Program-made: the position numbers and the translations under genes
The notes under the pieces: model-generated
What the model was told of the DNA's origin: nothing
The model's input: only the letters and a program-made list of their open reading frames with translations
Database searches by the model: none
Part shown: positions 36,722 through 48,800 of the stretch, one piece after another
Layout: every line of letters begins with the position of its first letter
Numbering within the stretch: the first letter of the stretch is position 1
Source of the DNA: Labyrinthula sp. Ha
Taxonomy: Eukaryota > Sar > Bigyra > Labyrinthulida > Labyrinthulaceae
NCBI GenBank assembly: GCA_015227615.1
Contig: JAALGZ010000003.1
Coordinates: forward strand, 806,001 to 870,000
Reading direction: 5' to 3'
Length of the DNA stretch: 64,000 nt

Positions 36722-37930
36722 TTAACAGGGGTTAGCTTTGAAGAACGTCTACCATCAAAATTAACAGAAATTTACAAAGGTTGTATTCAAATTGGCACAC
36801 TGAATGGACTCCCAGAACAGCATTTAGCAGTTATTTTTCCTGCTAAGATTGATTGTTTTCTGAAAATAATTGACCTTGGATGTAAGATGAGGGAGAATGA
36901 AAACTCAATGGATGCTAAGCGCTGCCTGGAAAAGCAAAGTGTCAACACATCTGAGGTTATGATGTCGGATGGAAGTTCTGCGCTTACTAAAATTGCAAGA
37001 TTTTATTGAAGCTATACACGTTCATTGCCTAAGACATCTTACAATCCATCTTCATAGACAGATAAAGATTCTAAACGTGAAAATTCAAGGAAATAAAAGA
37101 GAGCTGAAATTGTTATATGGTTATTTTCAAATTCAAATACTTTAGAAACTTTTATTGGAAAAATGATTATCAGCTTCGAATAACTAACGAAGCCGAGCTA
37201 TGTAAAATTACTGGAAAATGACATTAAAAGCATTTGTTTGTCCTGTACTCCAAACTGTTAAATGTTCACACCTTCAGAAAAACAAAGAGTTGGATATTTT
37301 CAAGTTAAGCTAAAGTGCATAGTTATGAAAACATGGACTTTAGATGAATTTATTAATTATCATGAGTCAAAAAGTTGACGGTTCGCTTAACACTACTATG
37401 GAGAAATAAAGAAAATAACCAAAAAATTGACATCTGCAAAGAAATTGATGATCTGTTACCATTTTAGTTCAAGCTAATGCACATTTGCTGGGTTACCCAA
37501 GAACTAGAAGAAAACATATTTGTGGAGATTAATTCAACTACAAGAGTAAGAAAAACAGATCTCCTTTTGAGTTAAAAGATATATATATGGCCAATTGTTT
37601 CGAAAATCTACCTGTGCAATTAAGCTCAATCATTATCTATCTTGCAGAGAATATGCAAGGGTTTATGTGAGGGGGGGGGGATTGGTTATATGGATTCAAA
37701 AAATCTACTGCCTAGATGGAGATATCGAGGTCATCCTTTATATAAATTGACGGTAAAAGGTTTGGGGATGGTGCAATCTGCACCAGTGGATGCAATTGAG
37801 TTCAAGGTGATAATTGTAAATATTGGATTCACCATTACTCTAATAAAAACTGAGGTGACATATTTTAGGCTGCTAGCTGGATGTAGATTGCTTTGTGAGG
37901 AAATCAATAAATTCAGACGAGGGATTTAGC
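36722..37930 (+). mobile_element. Decayed Mutator-like (MULE) DNA transposon transposase
   Basis: A frame open from 36722 to 37006 reads as protein and ends in EVMMSDGSSALTKIARFY, the D-containing SDGS motif of MULE transposases. One frame over, starting at about 37002, it continues with FIEAIHVHCLRHLTIHL, which fits the C/H-x-x-H region that follows in this family. A frameshift near 37,005 therefore splits the transposase core. Weaker protein-like runs continue to 37,930 (for example KNLLPRWRYRGHPLYKL at about 37,700), interrupted by many stops and a G10 run at 37671-37680. Terminal inverted repeats were not found. The element is old and inactive. The family call rests on the SDG and HC-RH motifs only. 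Confidence 0.5.
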
Positions 37931-38129
37931 AAGGTGTATGCAAAAGTGAAGAAGATGATACCCGCTTTGCAATAATACTGCTGAGAGCAACCTCCCTCTA
38001 CGTTAGAGCGTTTCTGAAGACTTTGTTGTAAATTTTGAATCACCAAGAAAACGTAGAGGAAGCAGGAGAGAGTTGGACTCCGTTTCATCTATCATCCTAG
38101 ATTTCTTAAGTCTAAGTACAAAGGACAAA

Positions 38130-38800
38130 GTTTTAAATATAAATAAAAAACTCTTCCTCTTTTTGCTAAACATAAATTCTTTAATATATTTTCCAAATAC
38201 AAAGCAATATTTGTTGTAAACCCGCTTCCTCTTTTATTCTAGAAAATTAACATTCTTTTCTGTAGTCATTTTTCGAAGTAGAAATCCGTCTTTTTTTCCA
38301 AAGTATAGAATCTTTTTCTTTATGTTTCAAAATATAAAGCTTTTTCTTTAATTATTTTTCAAGGTACAAGTCATTTTCTTTATAGTTTTTCAAATATACA
38401 TACATTTTTTTGAAAATATAAACCTGCATTAACGTTTTTCCGAGTATATATCCGTTTTTAAGTATTGGATATATAAATTATTTTCTTTTTTTTCATACAC
38501 CAATCCTTTTTTTTTATTCTTTAAAATTTAAATACTTTATTTTTTCGTTAATAATAATTCTTATTGAGCTTTTCCAAATATAAAAAAAATTCTTTATTTA
38601 TTTCCAAATATAAATCCTTTTCTTGACCTTTTGTTTTCCCATATATAAATTCAACTTCTTGAACAAATGCTATTCCAATTATGAACCAACTTCTTGAAAT
38701 TATGTAGATGAAAACCTTTTCTTGAAGGTATATCTTTTAATATAAATCCTTCTTGAACTCTTGACTTAAATACATAATTCTTGAATGCAAATCTAAGAAA
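38130..38800. repeat. Degenerate ~30-bp tandem array
   Basis: The plus strand carries roughly 20 loose copies of a unit like TTTTCCAAATATAAATCC followed by TTTTTCTT(T/G)A. The spacing is about 28-35 bp and each copy has diverged. Read on the other strand the units resemble Lys-Lys-x-Asp-Leu-Tyr-Leu-Glu repeats, so this could be either a worn minisatellite or the remains of a repetitive coding region. Confidence 0.65.
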
Positions 38801-39188
38801 AAAATATAATGTAAAGATTTCTTGCCCTAACTAAGCCTAGAAACTTTTGTGCTCCCCGAGTCTTTATAAATATCCCCCCATCTGGTTGTTTCAACATTGT
38901 CATCAATTTCATCAATATTCTTTTACTGCTTGATTTCTGATATCCTGAATTTATATTTTGGGCAATTTGAATTTGACCTAATAGAATTCTTTTTGTTTTT
39001 GATACATATTTCAAAAAACTTGATCCGCCAAACACAAAGTTATATCTCAGAGTAAGAGTATATCTGAATTAAAGTTCAAATGTATTAATTTTTCCAGAAC
39101 ACTATGTAAGTAGTGACACAACACACTTACTAGAATTTTTTAAAGTAAATACAACATAAGAGAAATATAAAAAAGACTTAGTGATAAG
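38801..39188. other. Intergenic sequence
   Basis: About 390 bp of AT-rich sequence between the tandem array and the first ATG of the doubtful gene at 39189. I see no motif or open frame of note. Confidence 0.4.
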
Positions 39189-39818
39189 ATGGTATTTGGA
39201 CAATCTGTATCTTCTAGGTGTGGTTATATTAAAACATTTGATATCCCTGATAAAAAAACTGCTTCTTAGGCGCTCGTACTTCCAGAAAACATCGACAGAA
39301 TTATTTGGAAGCTTGGAGATGGAAAACGAGAGATCCTTCAGGGAGTTGCAGGAGAACCTGGGGTGTTGTGTAGTAAGCACAAACCTAGTGACAGTGCTAA
39401 ATTACCTATGTTCTATCTTCATATCTTGACTGTGGATACAGATACTAAATTTGTAAGAATTGAGGAGTCACGTGGCGTTGATTGTGATGTTACTTTATTT
39501 GACGTGCAAGTTCTTAAAAGACCAGAGAAAAATGATAATGTGCTTGAACTGACTATGAGAGTTAAGATGATTGGTATTGAAAATATGGGAGATCAATGTA
39601 TTTATGTATGGTTTAGGGTTTTTGGGTTGTTTATCTGGGTAGTTCATGACGCTATAGTAGACTTTCAAAGGAGAAAGTTCTTGATTATGATAGGATTTGT
39701 CTTGCTCAATGCCAGCCGTTGTGCATTTATTAGAAACAAAGAGAAAATGTCACTGAAGAAATATTTCAAGGCAATAAAAGAAATTCTAGAAGCAAATCCA
39801 GGTGAACACTTAGTTTAG
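39189..39818 (+). CDS. Doubtful gene or recent pseudogene, unknown family
   Basis: A coding-like frame runs from ATG 39189 to TAA 39818 but contains one in-frame TAG at 39267-39269. From 39270 on it is open for 182 codons, with sensible protein (LPENIDRIIWKLGDGKREIL, a Lys-rich C-terminus ending in EANPGEHLV). A GTATCT...TTCTTAG intron of 63 nt (39207-39269) would remove the stop in frame, but that is twice the usual intron length here. A second possible in-frame 45-nt intron (39598-39642) would remove an odd hydrophobic patch. The gene converges on 40048-41109 with 229 bp between stops, the same layout as the certain gene pairs, which favours a real gene. No family recognised. Confidence 0.42.
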
Positions 39819-40047
39819 CATAACTCTTTTATGTATTTTATACATATTCTATGAAAAACTAAGTTTTTTAAGGGCATATTACTTGAGTTTCAAAAAATTA
39901 GGTTAAATTCAATACTTTCACTCACAGCAAAAAGCAGTGAATTTAGAAAAACTAATAAAATTTCAGTTACGAAGAATCATAATTTTAAGGAAATTAATAT
40001 GAACAACCAATACAAACTTCCCTTCTTTACAAACTCTTTCCATATTC

Positions 40048-41109
40048 TTAAGCAGCAGTTGCAGATGCATCTACACTTGTAAATGTCAAAGCTGTATTTA
40101 CAAACATAGAAAGCAAACTTTCAACAAAAAATGCAGGAAAGAATAATAACCTCATAATAATAGGTAAGCTATTCCACGCAAATAATTGCAAATAAATCCC
40201 AGTTACAGATAATAACCCACTTAGTGCTTCATCCAAATATCCATCTGTCAAATATGAGTACCCATTTCTAACAGAGAGATTCGTCAACCCTCTTGTAAAA
40301 ACTCTTGCACCTTTTACAGCAGTATGAAAGGTACTCAAAATTCTTTGAATCTGAAAGGCGATGGTAATTCCAATCAACCTACTTAGATATCTACCTGCAA
40401 CAGGAAGCCATTTATGATATTCATCGTCAATGTAATCATCAACAGTTGGAATAATAAACTTATCCATAATTTCATTCAATTGATCACCAATACTTGCTCC
40501 TAATGAAATAGTTCGTGCAAATTGTAATTGCAAAGTTGCAATGACTGCAAGTAAAATACCATATAAACTTTGAAGTGCTGATGATAGTTTATTAGGATCA
40601 GTACTTCGTAAAGCTAAAAGTGCTTTTCTTACTCCATATTCAGAAGAGGAAATCTGTTCTACATCTGCAATTCCATCACCATCTTCATCTGCGAGGTCAT
40701 CAGATTTATTTGCATCTTTGAATTTACTAAATTCTGCATAGATAATTTTTAATTGAGAAGATAAATTTTCATATCCTCCTTGTTGTATTGCTTCATGAAC
40801 TGCTACTGTCGTAATGAAGAAACCTCCAAAGAACATCATAGCAAAACCGGTCACACATTGTGCAATTTCATTTACCCCGTAAGGTTCTAGAATTTTCATG
40901 AGTTCTTTGTACGCTTTAATACCTTGATTTACATAAGGAAGTGCAGTTCTGTATGCCCACTCGGCCCCATCTTCTAGTTTTAGTAGTATCGGGAGGATTT
41001 TATCCAAACTGTTACGAATAGTGTCTGAGAAAGAGGACATATCGGGTTTTTTTGCTGGAGGATGACCTTTAGTTACTCCACCATCATAATCTGATTCAAC
41101 TTCACCCAT
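40048..41109 (-). CDS. Multi-pass membrane protein with a calcium-loop motif, unknown function
   Basis: This intronless 353-residue protein opens with a polar N-terminus (1-75). Hydrophobic helices follow at about 82-108, 181-200, 240-262 and 310-345. Between the first two lies DEDGDGIADVE (141-151), a D-x-D-x-D-G-x-x-D calcium-binding loop of the thrombospondin type 3/EF-hand-like kind. The protein could thus be a membrane protein whose loop senses or binds calcium; this is inference. The ATG follows an A-rich leader (AAAGAAAACATG), as in other genes here, and there is no signal peptide. I recognise no named family. A truncated LINE begins about 140 bp upstream of its start, in or next to its promoter. 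Confidence 0.8.
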   Translation of the reverse strand: MGEVESDYDGGVTKGHPPAKKPDMSSFSDTIRNSLDKILPILLKLEDGAEWAYRTALPYVNQGIKAYKELMKILEPYGVNEIAQCVTGFAMMFFGGFFITTVAVHEAIQQGGYENLSSQLKIIYAEFSKFKDANKSDDLADEDGDGIADVEQISSSEYGVRKALLALRSTDPNKLSSALQSLYGILLAVIATLQLQFARTISLGASIGDQLNEIMDKFIIPTVDDYIDDEYHKWLPVAGRYLSRLIGITIAFQIQRILSTFHTAVKGARVFTRGLTNLSVRNGYSYLTDGYLDEALSGLLSVTGIYLQLFAWNSLPIIMRLLFFPAFFVESLLSMFVNTALTFTSVDASATAA

Positions 41110-41246
41110 GTTTTCTTTATGTTTCTATACGAGTACAAACAAGGAGGTTTGGCTTTAAATTTTAGTTACGATTGTTTTTTAGTTTCCGATATTTTTTTTT
41201 AGGTTAGTGACGTCATTAGGTACTTGTAGTTCAACATTACCTTAGA

Positions 41247-42370
41247 TTGAAAAGTAAAAATTTTATGGGCAAAGAGTTATACAAAAGACTAGACTCTTTG
41301 TTTCGTAGAATAATAAAGAAGATAAACTTGAACTTTCCAGAAGCAAAATTCTCTTTTCAAAGTATTCTAAGATTGGTTGAAGGCCTCTGTATCTTGAGCA
41401 AGAACAAAAACATCTTGAATCACTTCGTTCAATACGGAGAACTTTCAAAACTATCTGGACTAAAAATAAATTTATTCAAAACCCAACTCATGGGAATAGT
41501 CAAAAGAAGAACGCTTGCTAATAAGATTTCGAACACTGTAATCCAACAGCTGGTCAATAAACTCACCTGTACCTTTTGTTCCCGACACTTTCCTTCAAAG
41601 GATGCCCTCGTAAGACATTGAGTGCAGTGTCTTGGACCCGGAACTACACTGGTTCGAAGTAGAAAGGATACTACACCAGTTGCTGCAGTTGAACAGAATT
41701 TCTTCTGTAACGACAGACTAGCATTAACTGGGTTGGAAGCAGAGCAAGGAACAATCACAAGCGTCAAAGCCTTTAGATATCTTGGGGTACACATAACAAC
41801 AACAGCTTAAACTCAAAAGAATCTACACCAAAGACCAAAAGCTGCTAATGAAATTCTCCATCACCTACAATCAATATGGAGAAATAACGCCTTTACATCC
41901 AGAAGGAAGAGGAATATAGTGAAAGCTCTTGTAGTCTGTAAGGTACAATATAGCAGTGAACTCCGGGATCTGAAGGATAAGGACACCAGGGGAGCCCTCA
42001 GATCACTATCTCGTCATATCAAATGCACTCTTCTCCAACCCAATCAAGCACAACCACTTAGATATACAAAGAAAGCCAACATCCTCAAAGCAGGAGATAT
42101 AAACATCCTAAGTATGATATAACAAGAGCAAAAAAGATGGCTGGAAGACTATTCAAGCTCGGATGAGGACGAAGTACTGACAGCAAATATCAAAAGAACT
42201 GAAACAACATTTCTTCCACACAACCTAGCACCTGAACAACCCATCATACCACTTGAAAAATATGAACCCTGTCCCCCCTTTACCCACCACCGCCCGAGGA
42301 GAACGAGCCATCCCCACCTCAAACATCCTCCTATCCTGAAACGGTGACACAATATTCCCATCCACACTTA
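41247..42370 (+). mobile_element. 5'-truncated, decayed LINE (non-LTR retrotransposon)
   Basis: Only the 3' part of a reverse transcriptase ORF is present. SKLSGLKINLFKTQLMG (about 41,430-41,490) is the S-G-L-x-I-N-x-x-K-T block that follows the palm active site. Between it and the later FRYLGVHIT motif (about 41,770-41,800) lies a C-x2-C-x12-H-type finger (CTFCSRHFPSKDALVRH), an insertion known in some LINE clades. The tail continues to about 42,330 with an acidic stretch (WLEDYSSSDEDE) and Pro-rich residues. The YADD box itself is degraded (LVEGLCILS). In-frame stops near 41,619, 41,808 and 42,120 show that it is dead. No poly(A) tail or target-site duplication was identified. Confidence 0.75.
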
Positions 42371-42866
42371 TAAATAACCGAAAGATAGGAAGTTCACTTT
42401 CACACTATACGCACATAGCTCAAGATAGCTTAATTCATGGCCCAATATATCTCCCACATGCACTTGAAGTGGCTTCTGAATTAATCTGCCTCTTGAACAG
42501 CTAGTTGGAGGTAGCTGAACTGGATCTCTTCGTACACGACAATTATCTTGTAAAATATTAGAGAAAGCAGAAAGAGAAGTATAAAACTTTTGCATTTCAC
42601 CTCGATAAAGTTAGCAAAGGAATTTGGAACAACTAGTTTTACAATTGGAGCTTTAGATACAACGTTTTGTAATATTTCAATCTCTTTCAGGATTTTCGTG
42701 CGTGATTTATCAATTTCGATTCAGCTCATTCGCAAATCTTGGGAAATCACTATTTTAGGAGATCAATTGGGGTAAGTGAGTACATCGGGAAAACTCTCGT
42801 GATCATACCAATAGTGGCTGGAAATTGTATTAGCCAGTACAGTTTAGTCACAGGAGGGTCACGAGA

Positions 42867-42880
42867 CGGAAGCTTCCGTA
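42867..42880. repeat. 14-bp perfect palindrome in a GC-rich island
   Basis: ACGGAAGCTTCCGT is self-complementary and lies in a roughly 60-bp patch that is much more GC-rich than its surroundings (…AGTGAGCGGCGAGCC…). It might be a protein-binding site or part of a decayed element. No gene start lies close to it. Confidence 0.4.
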
Positions 42881-45800
42881 GTGAGCGGCGAGCCGGTATC
42901 GGTTCCTAAGATAAACACATAGCAGGTTTTGCAGATGTAGTACCTTACTCCTCCCTTAACTATTAAGTGTATAATAGACGAAAACCCATGTTCATTGCTT
43001 TTAACCTGTTCATAGTTTAATCACTTATGCTTTATTTTGGTTAACTCCCATTTCACCAGTCTTTAGATACAATTTTTCAACAATTGTATCTATCGTCGCT
43101 GTTTGTTTATTGCATCACTTCATTTCTCCTCGCTTTCTCCTAAGCAGGGTAAGTTCATTAATAATTTAAACACACAAAAACAGTAGAATATTGAGCAACA
43201 AAATTATTTTCGTAGGAAATATTCTGCAATTGTTTTCCTTTGTTTTTGAAATCTTTTTTTGTGGTCCAAGGAAGTATTACTGCAATTTTTCCAGTCCTTG
43301 GGATATGATCCCGTGCTTTTATTTCATGCTACGTACCATTTTCGAAAGGAAGTCATAGAATCTTTTTACTATTGTGAAATAACACAAAAATATGCCCTAT
43401 TGTTAATTCTGCACCCAGAGGTCCTTATTAACATTTTTATCCAGTAAGCCAAACTGCAAAGTTATAAAATACTCGAAAAATATATACAGACCCCCGGAAA
43501 TCATAGAATGCCTCAAGTCATGTGAGCTTTTTCATAAAAGTTTCTAGACAATTGAAGAATATTTTTTAAGCATTTGAGCCACGAACCATGTAGCCTAATA
43601 TCATTTGATATGTTAAGATTGTTAAGAAACACAAATATCATGTCAGGAAAATCATAGCTCACTAAAAACAAAAATTGAAATAATTGGTAATATTATTTGA
43701 AATTTGATGATCCATTTTCAAGGATACTTCCAACACTGAATATCTTTCCATTGGCTTTTACCTTGGCTCGCTTTTGGCCCCACTTGAACGAATTAAACCC
43801 AGGAAAACCCCGAATAATTTACTACCATAGATTATTCATAATAAAATGAAATAGTCTTTGTGCTGATCATATAAAATATTCCTCATCTACACCTGTTAAC
43901 AGCATAGTTAATATAGTGGTTTATATACAGTAAAAAGCAGAATATGCCCTGTTAAAGACTGCGCTGACAGCACAACCATAAAAAGGCATTCCTAACACAA
44001 AAAACGGAGAAAAAAATTCTGCTACACATAGGCGATGTAGTTTACTTGGATAAAAAGATACTTGCTACTTAAGGAGAACCAACTGTAAAGTTGTTTGAAG
44101 TCTTAGGGCAAGTTAACTTTCCTATATTTTCTGTTTCTTCACTCTGTTTCAGATATAATAATTAGAAACAACTCAATCTTTAAGATTTCTGTTGAAAAAC
44201 CCCTAAGCAAGAATTGATATTTAATTTGACAACTGGCTCTCCACCTATAAACAAGATCAGAGAAGACACTAGCATATATATTGTTTTGAACGTCTCGTTC
44301 TTGCCCATGTTGGATAGTGAAAGTAATTCTTGTTAATGGCAAATGCTCAGAGTACTCCTATACATCAATAGTTTTTCTATTGGAAATACTTCTTAGACAT
44401 AACTGCATGTGGAATATAGTTAGTTAGTGCTACATGGGAGTTCCTCTGCATTGTGAATTGTGTTCAAAACCTATGCCAATAGAAGCCCATTATTATCACC
44501 AGGTAGTATATTACATAATTACTATGAGCGACTGTACTACTGTTCTTAACAGGTGCTATGAGCAGTGATACTCACCTTAATAGTCTAAGATTTCAACAAT
44601 TTTGTCCCTTCCTAACAGATTGCACTAACAATTGGTTCTTCAGAATGACCTACTCAATAAAAAATAAAATTCACATAGATTACCCAAAATTACACGGACA
44701 TAGCCAATGAAGCCAAATTATATTTGCGTGAAATTTCATACACGGCAGGAGGTGGCGATAAAAAGCTGCAATAAAGTTTTATGGCTCTATAACTTCTCCT
44801 TTTCGATTTCTGATTACACTTGTCCCTAGTTTTATATGGCTTCGTTTGATATAAAGGGATGAGTGTTTCAGAATTCTTTGGTTGAATAATTAAATACAGG
44901 TTGATATATCTTGGGAGATCTTTAGAGTTCTCTCCTGAACCTATTTTATATGGAATTATTTTTTATCTTTTGTGGGGCTATTCAATTACTGTCTTTTATT
45001 TCTCTTATTTCTTGCAGAACGTTCATAGCGTTTACCTTCAGCACAAAGTCTTGACGCAACATGGTTATAGCTTGTACTGAACATAGGTACTTTATATGAT
45101 TCTCCAGAAACAAATTCTTTATCCAATTCATGGTTATTTTGTTTTCTTGGATAATAATTCCAATATCTTAGCTCTTAGTATTAAGTTGTTCTATGTAATA
45201 ACAATTTCATGGTTTCTTGTTCATTGGAAACCATTCATCTTATTTGTGAGATACTATTTTCAATAAAATATGTGTATTTAGACCAAACTGAGAAAGCTAG
45301 AATGTCTTCACTCATTCTGCAATACCCATACAAGCCTCAATGTACTTTATGGTATATGAATATCACCACATCAGTAAAATAGAAGATTTTTTTTCAAGCA
45401 AGTAATTTTATTTTCACGTTTTAACTCACAGTATTATTTGCTTTTTGTAAGATCTGGCTTCAATTTGTTGTGATAAAGTTCTTTGTACGAGAAAAATTAG
45501 AAATTTTGTCTGCCTAATGACAAAATTTTCTGTTGAAAATATTGTCAAAGTTAAAAATTAATACCTATTATATTGCTTTTTCTATGTTCATGGGAATTTG
45601 GAGTTCTTTGGACGCTGAATTGGTGCAAGGTCAGTTGCCAGAAGTAGCTTGTGATATACCTTAAGTTAACTAAGAATTTATGCACAGTAAATTTAGATAG
45701 CATACATTCTAGTAGGCACCGGTTATGGTCTTGGGAATTTATCACTAATGACTATACTTAAAACCAGAAAGCTTCAATAAGAAAGTTATTTATAATATAT

Positions 45801-48800
45801 GAGTAAACATGTATTGTTTTGATAGTACTTGGAGTTGAGAATTGATATATATATAATGCTTTTGGTGCACCTTGTAGAGAAAAAGCTGTATATTCATATC
45901 GTTTAAAGCTTTAAGACTTGTTAAGGTTCAAATAACAGATATGTAAGAATAAAAATTTAGTTTTGCGGTAGAAACTGATAGTAATAAATTTGAAAAGCTT
46001 TTCCACTTTATACATGGGTTAAATTTTAATAGCTACGAAATGTTATTCGACTGAAATATATGTATTACTCTAACATACCAGACCGAAGAAACACATAAAG
46101 AGGTTACTCAAACAGAGCTAACATATTATGCAGCATAATCATTGAAAAGAATGAGCATGAAACAAGAAAACCTCTAAGGTAACAAAATAATTATTATTGC
46201 TTACTTACTTTATATAAGAGCCCCCACCGGTGAAGAATCCAGCATGCCCCCCTTTTACTTCACAATTATACTAGATCAAACAACATGAATAGAAACATGT
46301 TGTATTCATGGTGGTAAGAAACTCCTATAACATCAAAAGCCTGTTAAAACAGTACAAAAGCACCTCTCATGAATGAGACTTTGCCGAATTATCCAAATTG
46401 TATCAATTTGACCAGTTTGAGTGTATTAAATATATTATTACAGATTAGGCCAAGTTATTAGGGACAAAATGTGATTCTGGTGAAATCTGTGGGTTAAAAT
46501 GACCTATACCTATATTTTTAACTGACACGTATGGACAGCGATTTCTTTCTCGCCAAATTTGGTATAACACCTCACTCGTAGTTTTCGTGACAAGAAAATT
46601 GTATATTCCAAACACAACAAATTATAGAATCGGATTTATTTATACTGAGAGTTGAGTTCATTATTTGCTAGATCATACTTTACATGGAGATGGCCGTAGA
46701 ATATTAACATAGATATACCAAGGTCATAAACATATACAGGAATGTTTATGGCAATTAGGAACATGTTTTCTAGTCTGAAAAACATTTCTTGTGGTTTTAG
46801 CTCAATTAATAGTAAAATATCAAGTCAAGGAATTATCAATTAAAGAAGCGCAGCATCTTGAATAATGTTAGCGGGTTTTGAACATGGTTAGACCTGAATG
46901 AGCATCAATGAAGTGTTAAGAATTATAAGCTTCCTTAGTTAGGTCATGTAAAGCTTACAACTTCCAGTGGTTTGTATAGAGTGAAGCCTTTATTTTAGTA
47001 CTGATGTGTGAGATGAACAAATATTTTGGATAAAATAGGCTGAAGGATGCTCTCACCGCATAAAAGGGTAGATGAAGAAACGTTGTTTGTACCTCCATCT
47101 AACACCAAGACTAAATGCTATATGTGTTATAAAGAATACTAAAGCATTTATGGTTCGACTGAGAGATGCAGTAGTGTACTTGATAGGCTAAGTATATCGC
47201 TGGTTTACATGTGGAAGTCTGACTCCAGTATATGTAACGTCTTTTTTAATTAGAAATCTAAAAAAAAGCAATTTTATTATCATCATAAAGTGGATAAACG
47301 AGTTAAACTAATTCACAATTATTACAATACCGGCCTTGGTACATGCTATCCATATCCCAGCTAAGTCTTATTCATAGAATAATTAAGAACTGGTCCTTGA
47401 TGATCTATAAATCATCAGCTACACCATTTGAAAATGTCTATCATCTCCTAATTCTGAGATTTAAATCAGGTCTGTTTAAATATTTTCTAGTTTAGATACC
47501 CATGTACCTCAGATACGTTGCAAGAAAATTTGGTAACGTGTAATGAAGGTATAGCCTAGATATTTCTGGAAAAATATATAAATTCAAATATAATAGCTAA
47601 GCAAAACATAGCTCAGGAACGATGCTACAGAGAACACTTTTCATAAGTTCTGTTGGATATAAGGTAAATTTATGTTTTTTGCCACAACATATGTCTTTCT
47701 AACGATGCAGATGATGCACTGCTATATACTTCGGAGATTGAATTCTGCATCTAAGTGACTATGCAGATACCAAACTAGTTTTTCCAAACAAGAATAGCCC
47801 AATTTCAAGAACAGTGAGCATATCTCTGGAAACTAACTTTTTGTTGATAATCCAACTCATTGAAATTGTTTGCATGGGAAAACGTATCATGAAATTATTC
47901 TTGGCCTCAAAGGATCCATATAGCATGCATTTTCGATGCATCTGTCGTATATAACTCGATAAGTTGGGTGAATGAAAATAGTCTCTGAAAAGTTGAGGGC
48001 AACTAAACTCATATTAAAGAACATACAACTCATTGATAGTAAATAAAAAATATCCACAAGCAAAATCTATTTTCAAAACATTGGCCTCAAACTTTAGCTC
48101 AAACTAAAAGGTGTTTCTTATATTCTAAAACCTATTGAAACCTGTTAAAATAGGCTAAATATTTCTAGAGTATTTAAAACGTCAAATCCAAGAAACCCAA
48201 ATAACAACAAGAGAATTGCTGTGGTTTTAAATCCTACAAGATAATCGTTACCCTCTGAAATGAACCAAATATCTCGTATTTATTTCTTTAAAGGTTCAGA
48301 AAGTTTGGTTTATTGGTTTCTTGATAAGGCGTCGTCCGTCACTAATTTCTAGGAAATTTAAGTTATTGCTTTCTAGTTAAAGTGTCTCTAATTACTAATT
48401 ATTAATAAACATTATGTGAGGGTTACTGGACTAGGTCATCTGACCAGTGTGGTGAGGACTATCTTCTCTTGTATTTGATGTAGCTTCAATCTGAGCCACT
48501 GTGTAAATGGTTTGATAGTGTTGGATATTCTGCAATATTCTAACGGAAAAGTGGTGCTTTGATGGTATATTTCAAATAAAGACTGGAATAAAAACCTTAC
48601 ACGGACCAGAATATGAAAAATGGAAATAACCAAAAGTAATTAAGTAAACGCTGATTTATATAAAGAATTATTTGGAAGTTGGATAGTAGCTCTAGGATTC
48701 TATAACCTGGTGGGAGTTCTGATTGTAATTTATATTATTTCTTAAACTTGTAATCAGGTATAGATTTTAGAGGCGTATTGTAAGCTCAACTCAAAATTGT

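Noticed and set aside
42861-42910. Resemblance of AGTGAGCGGCGAGCC to the conserved GGCGAG region of large-subunit rRNA
   Set aside because: Only about ten bases match and flanking rRNA sequence is absent.
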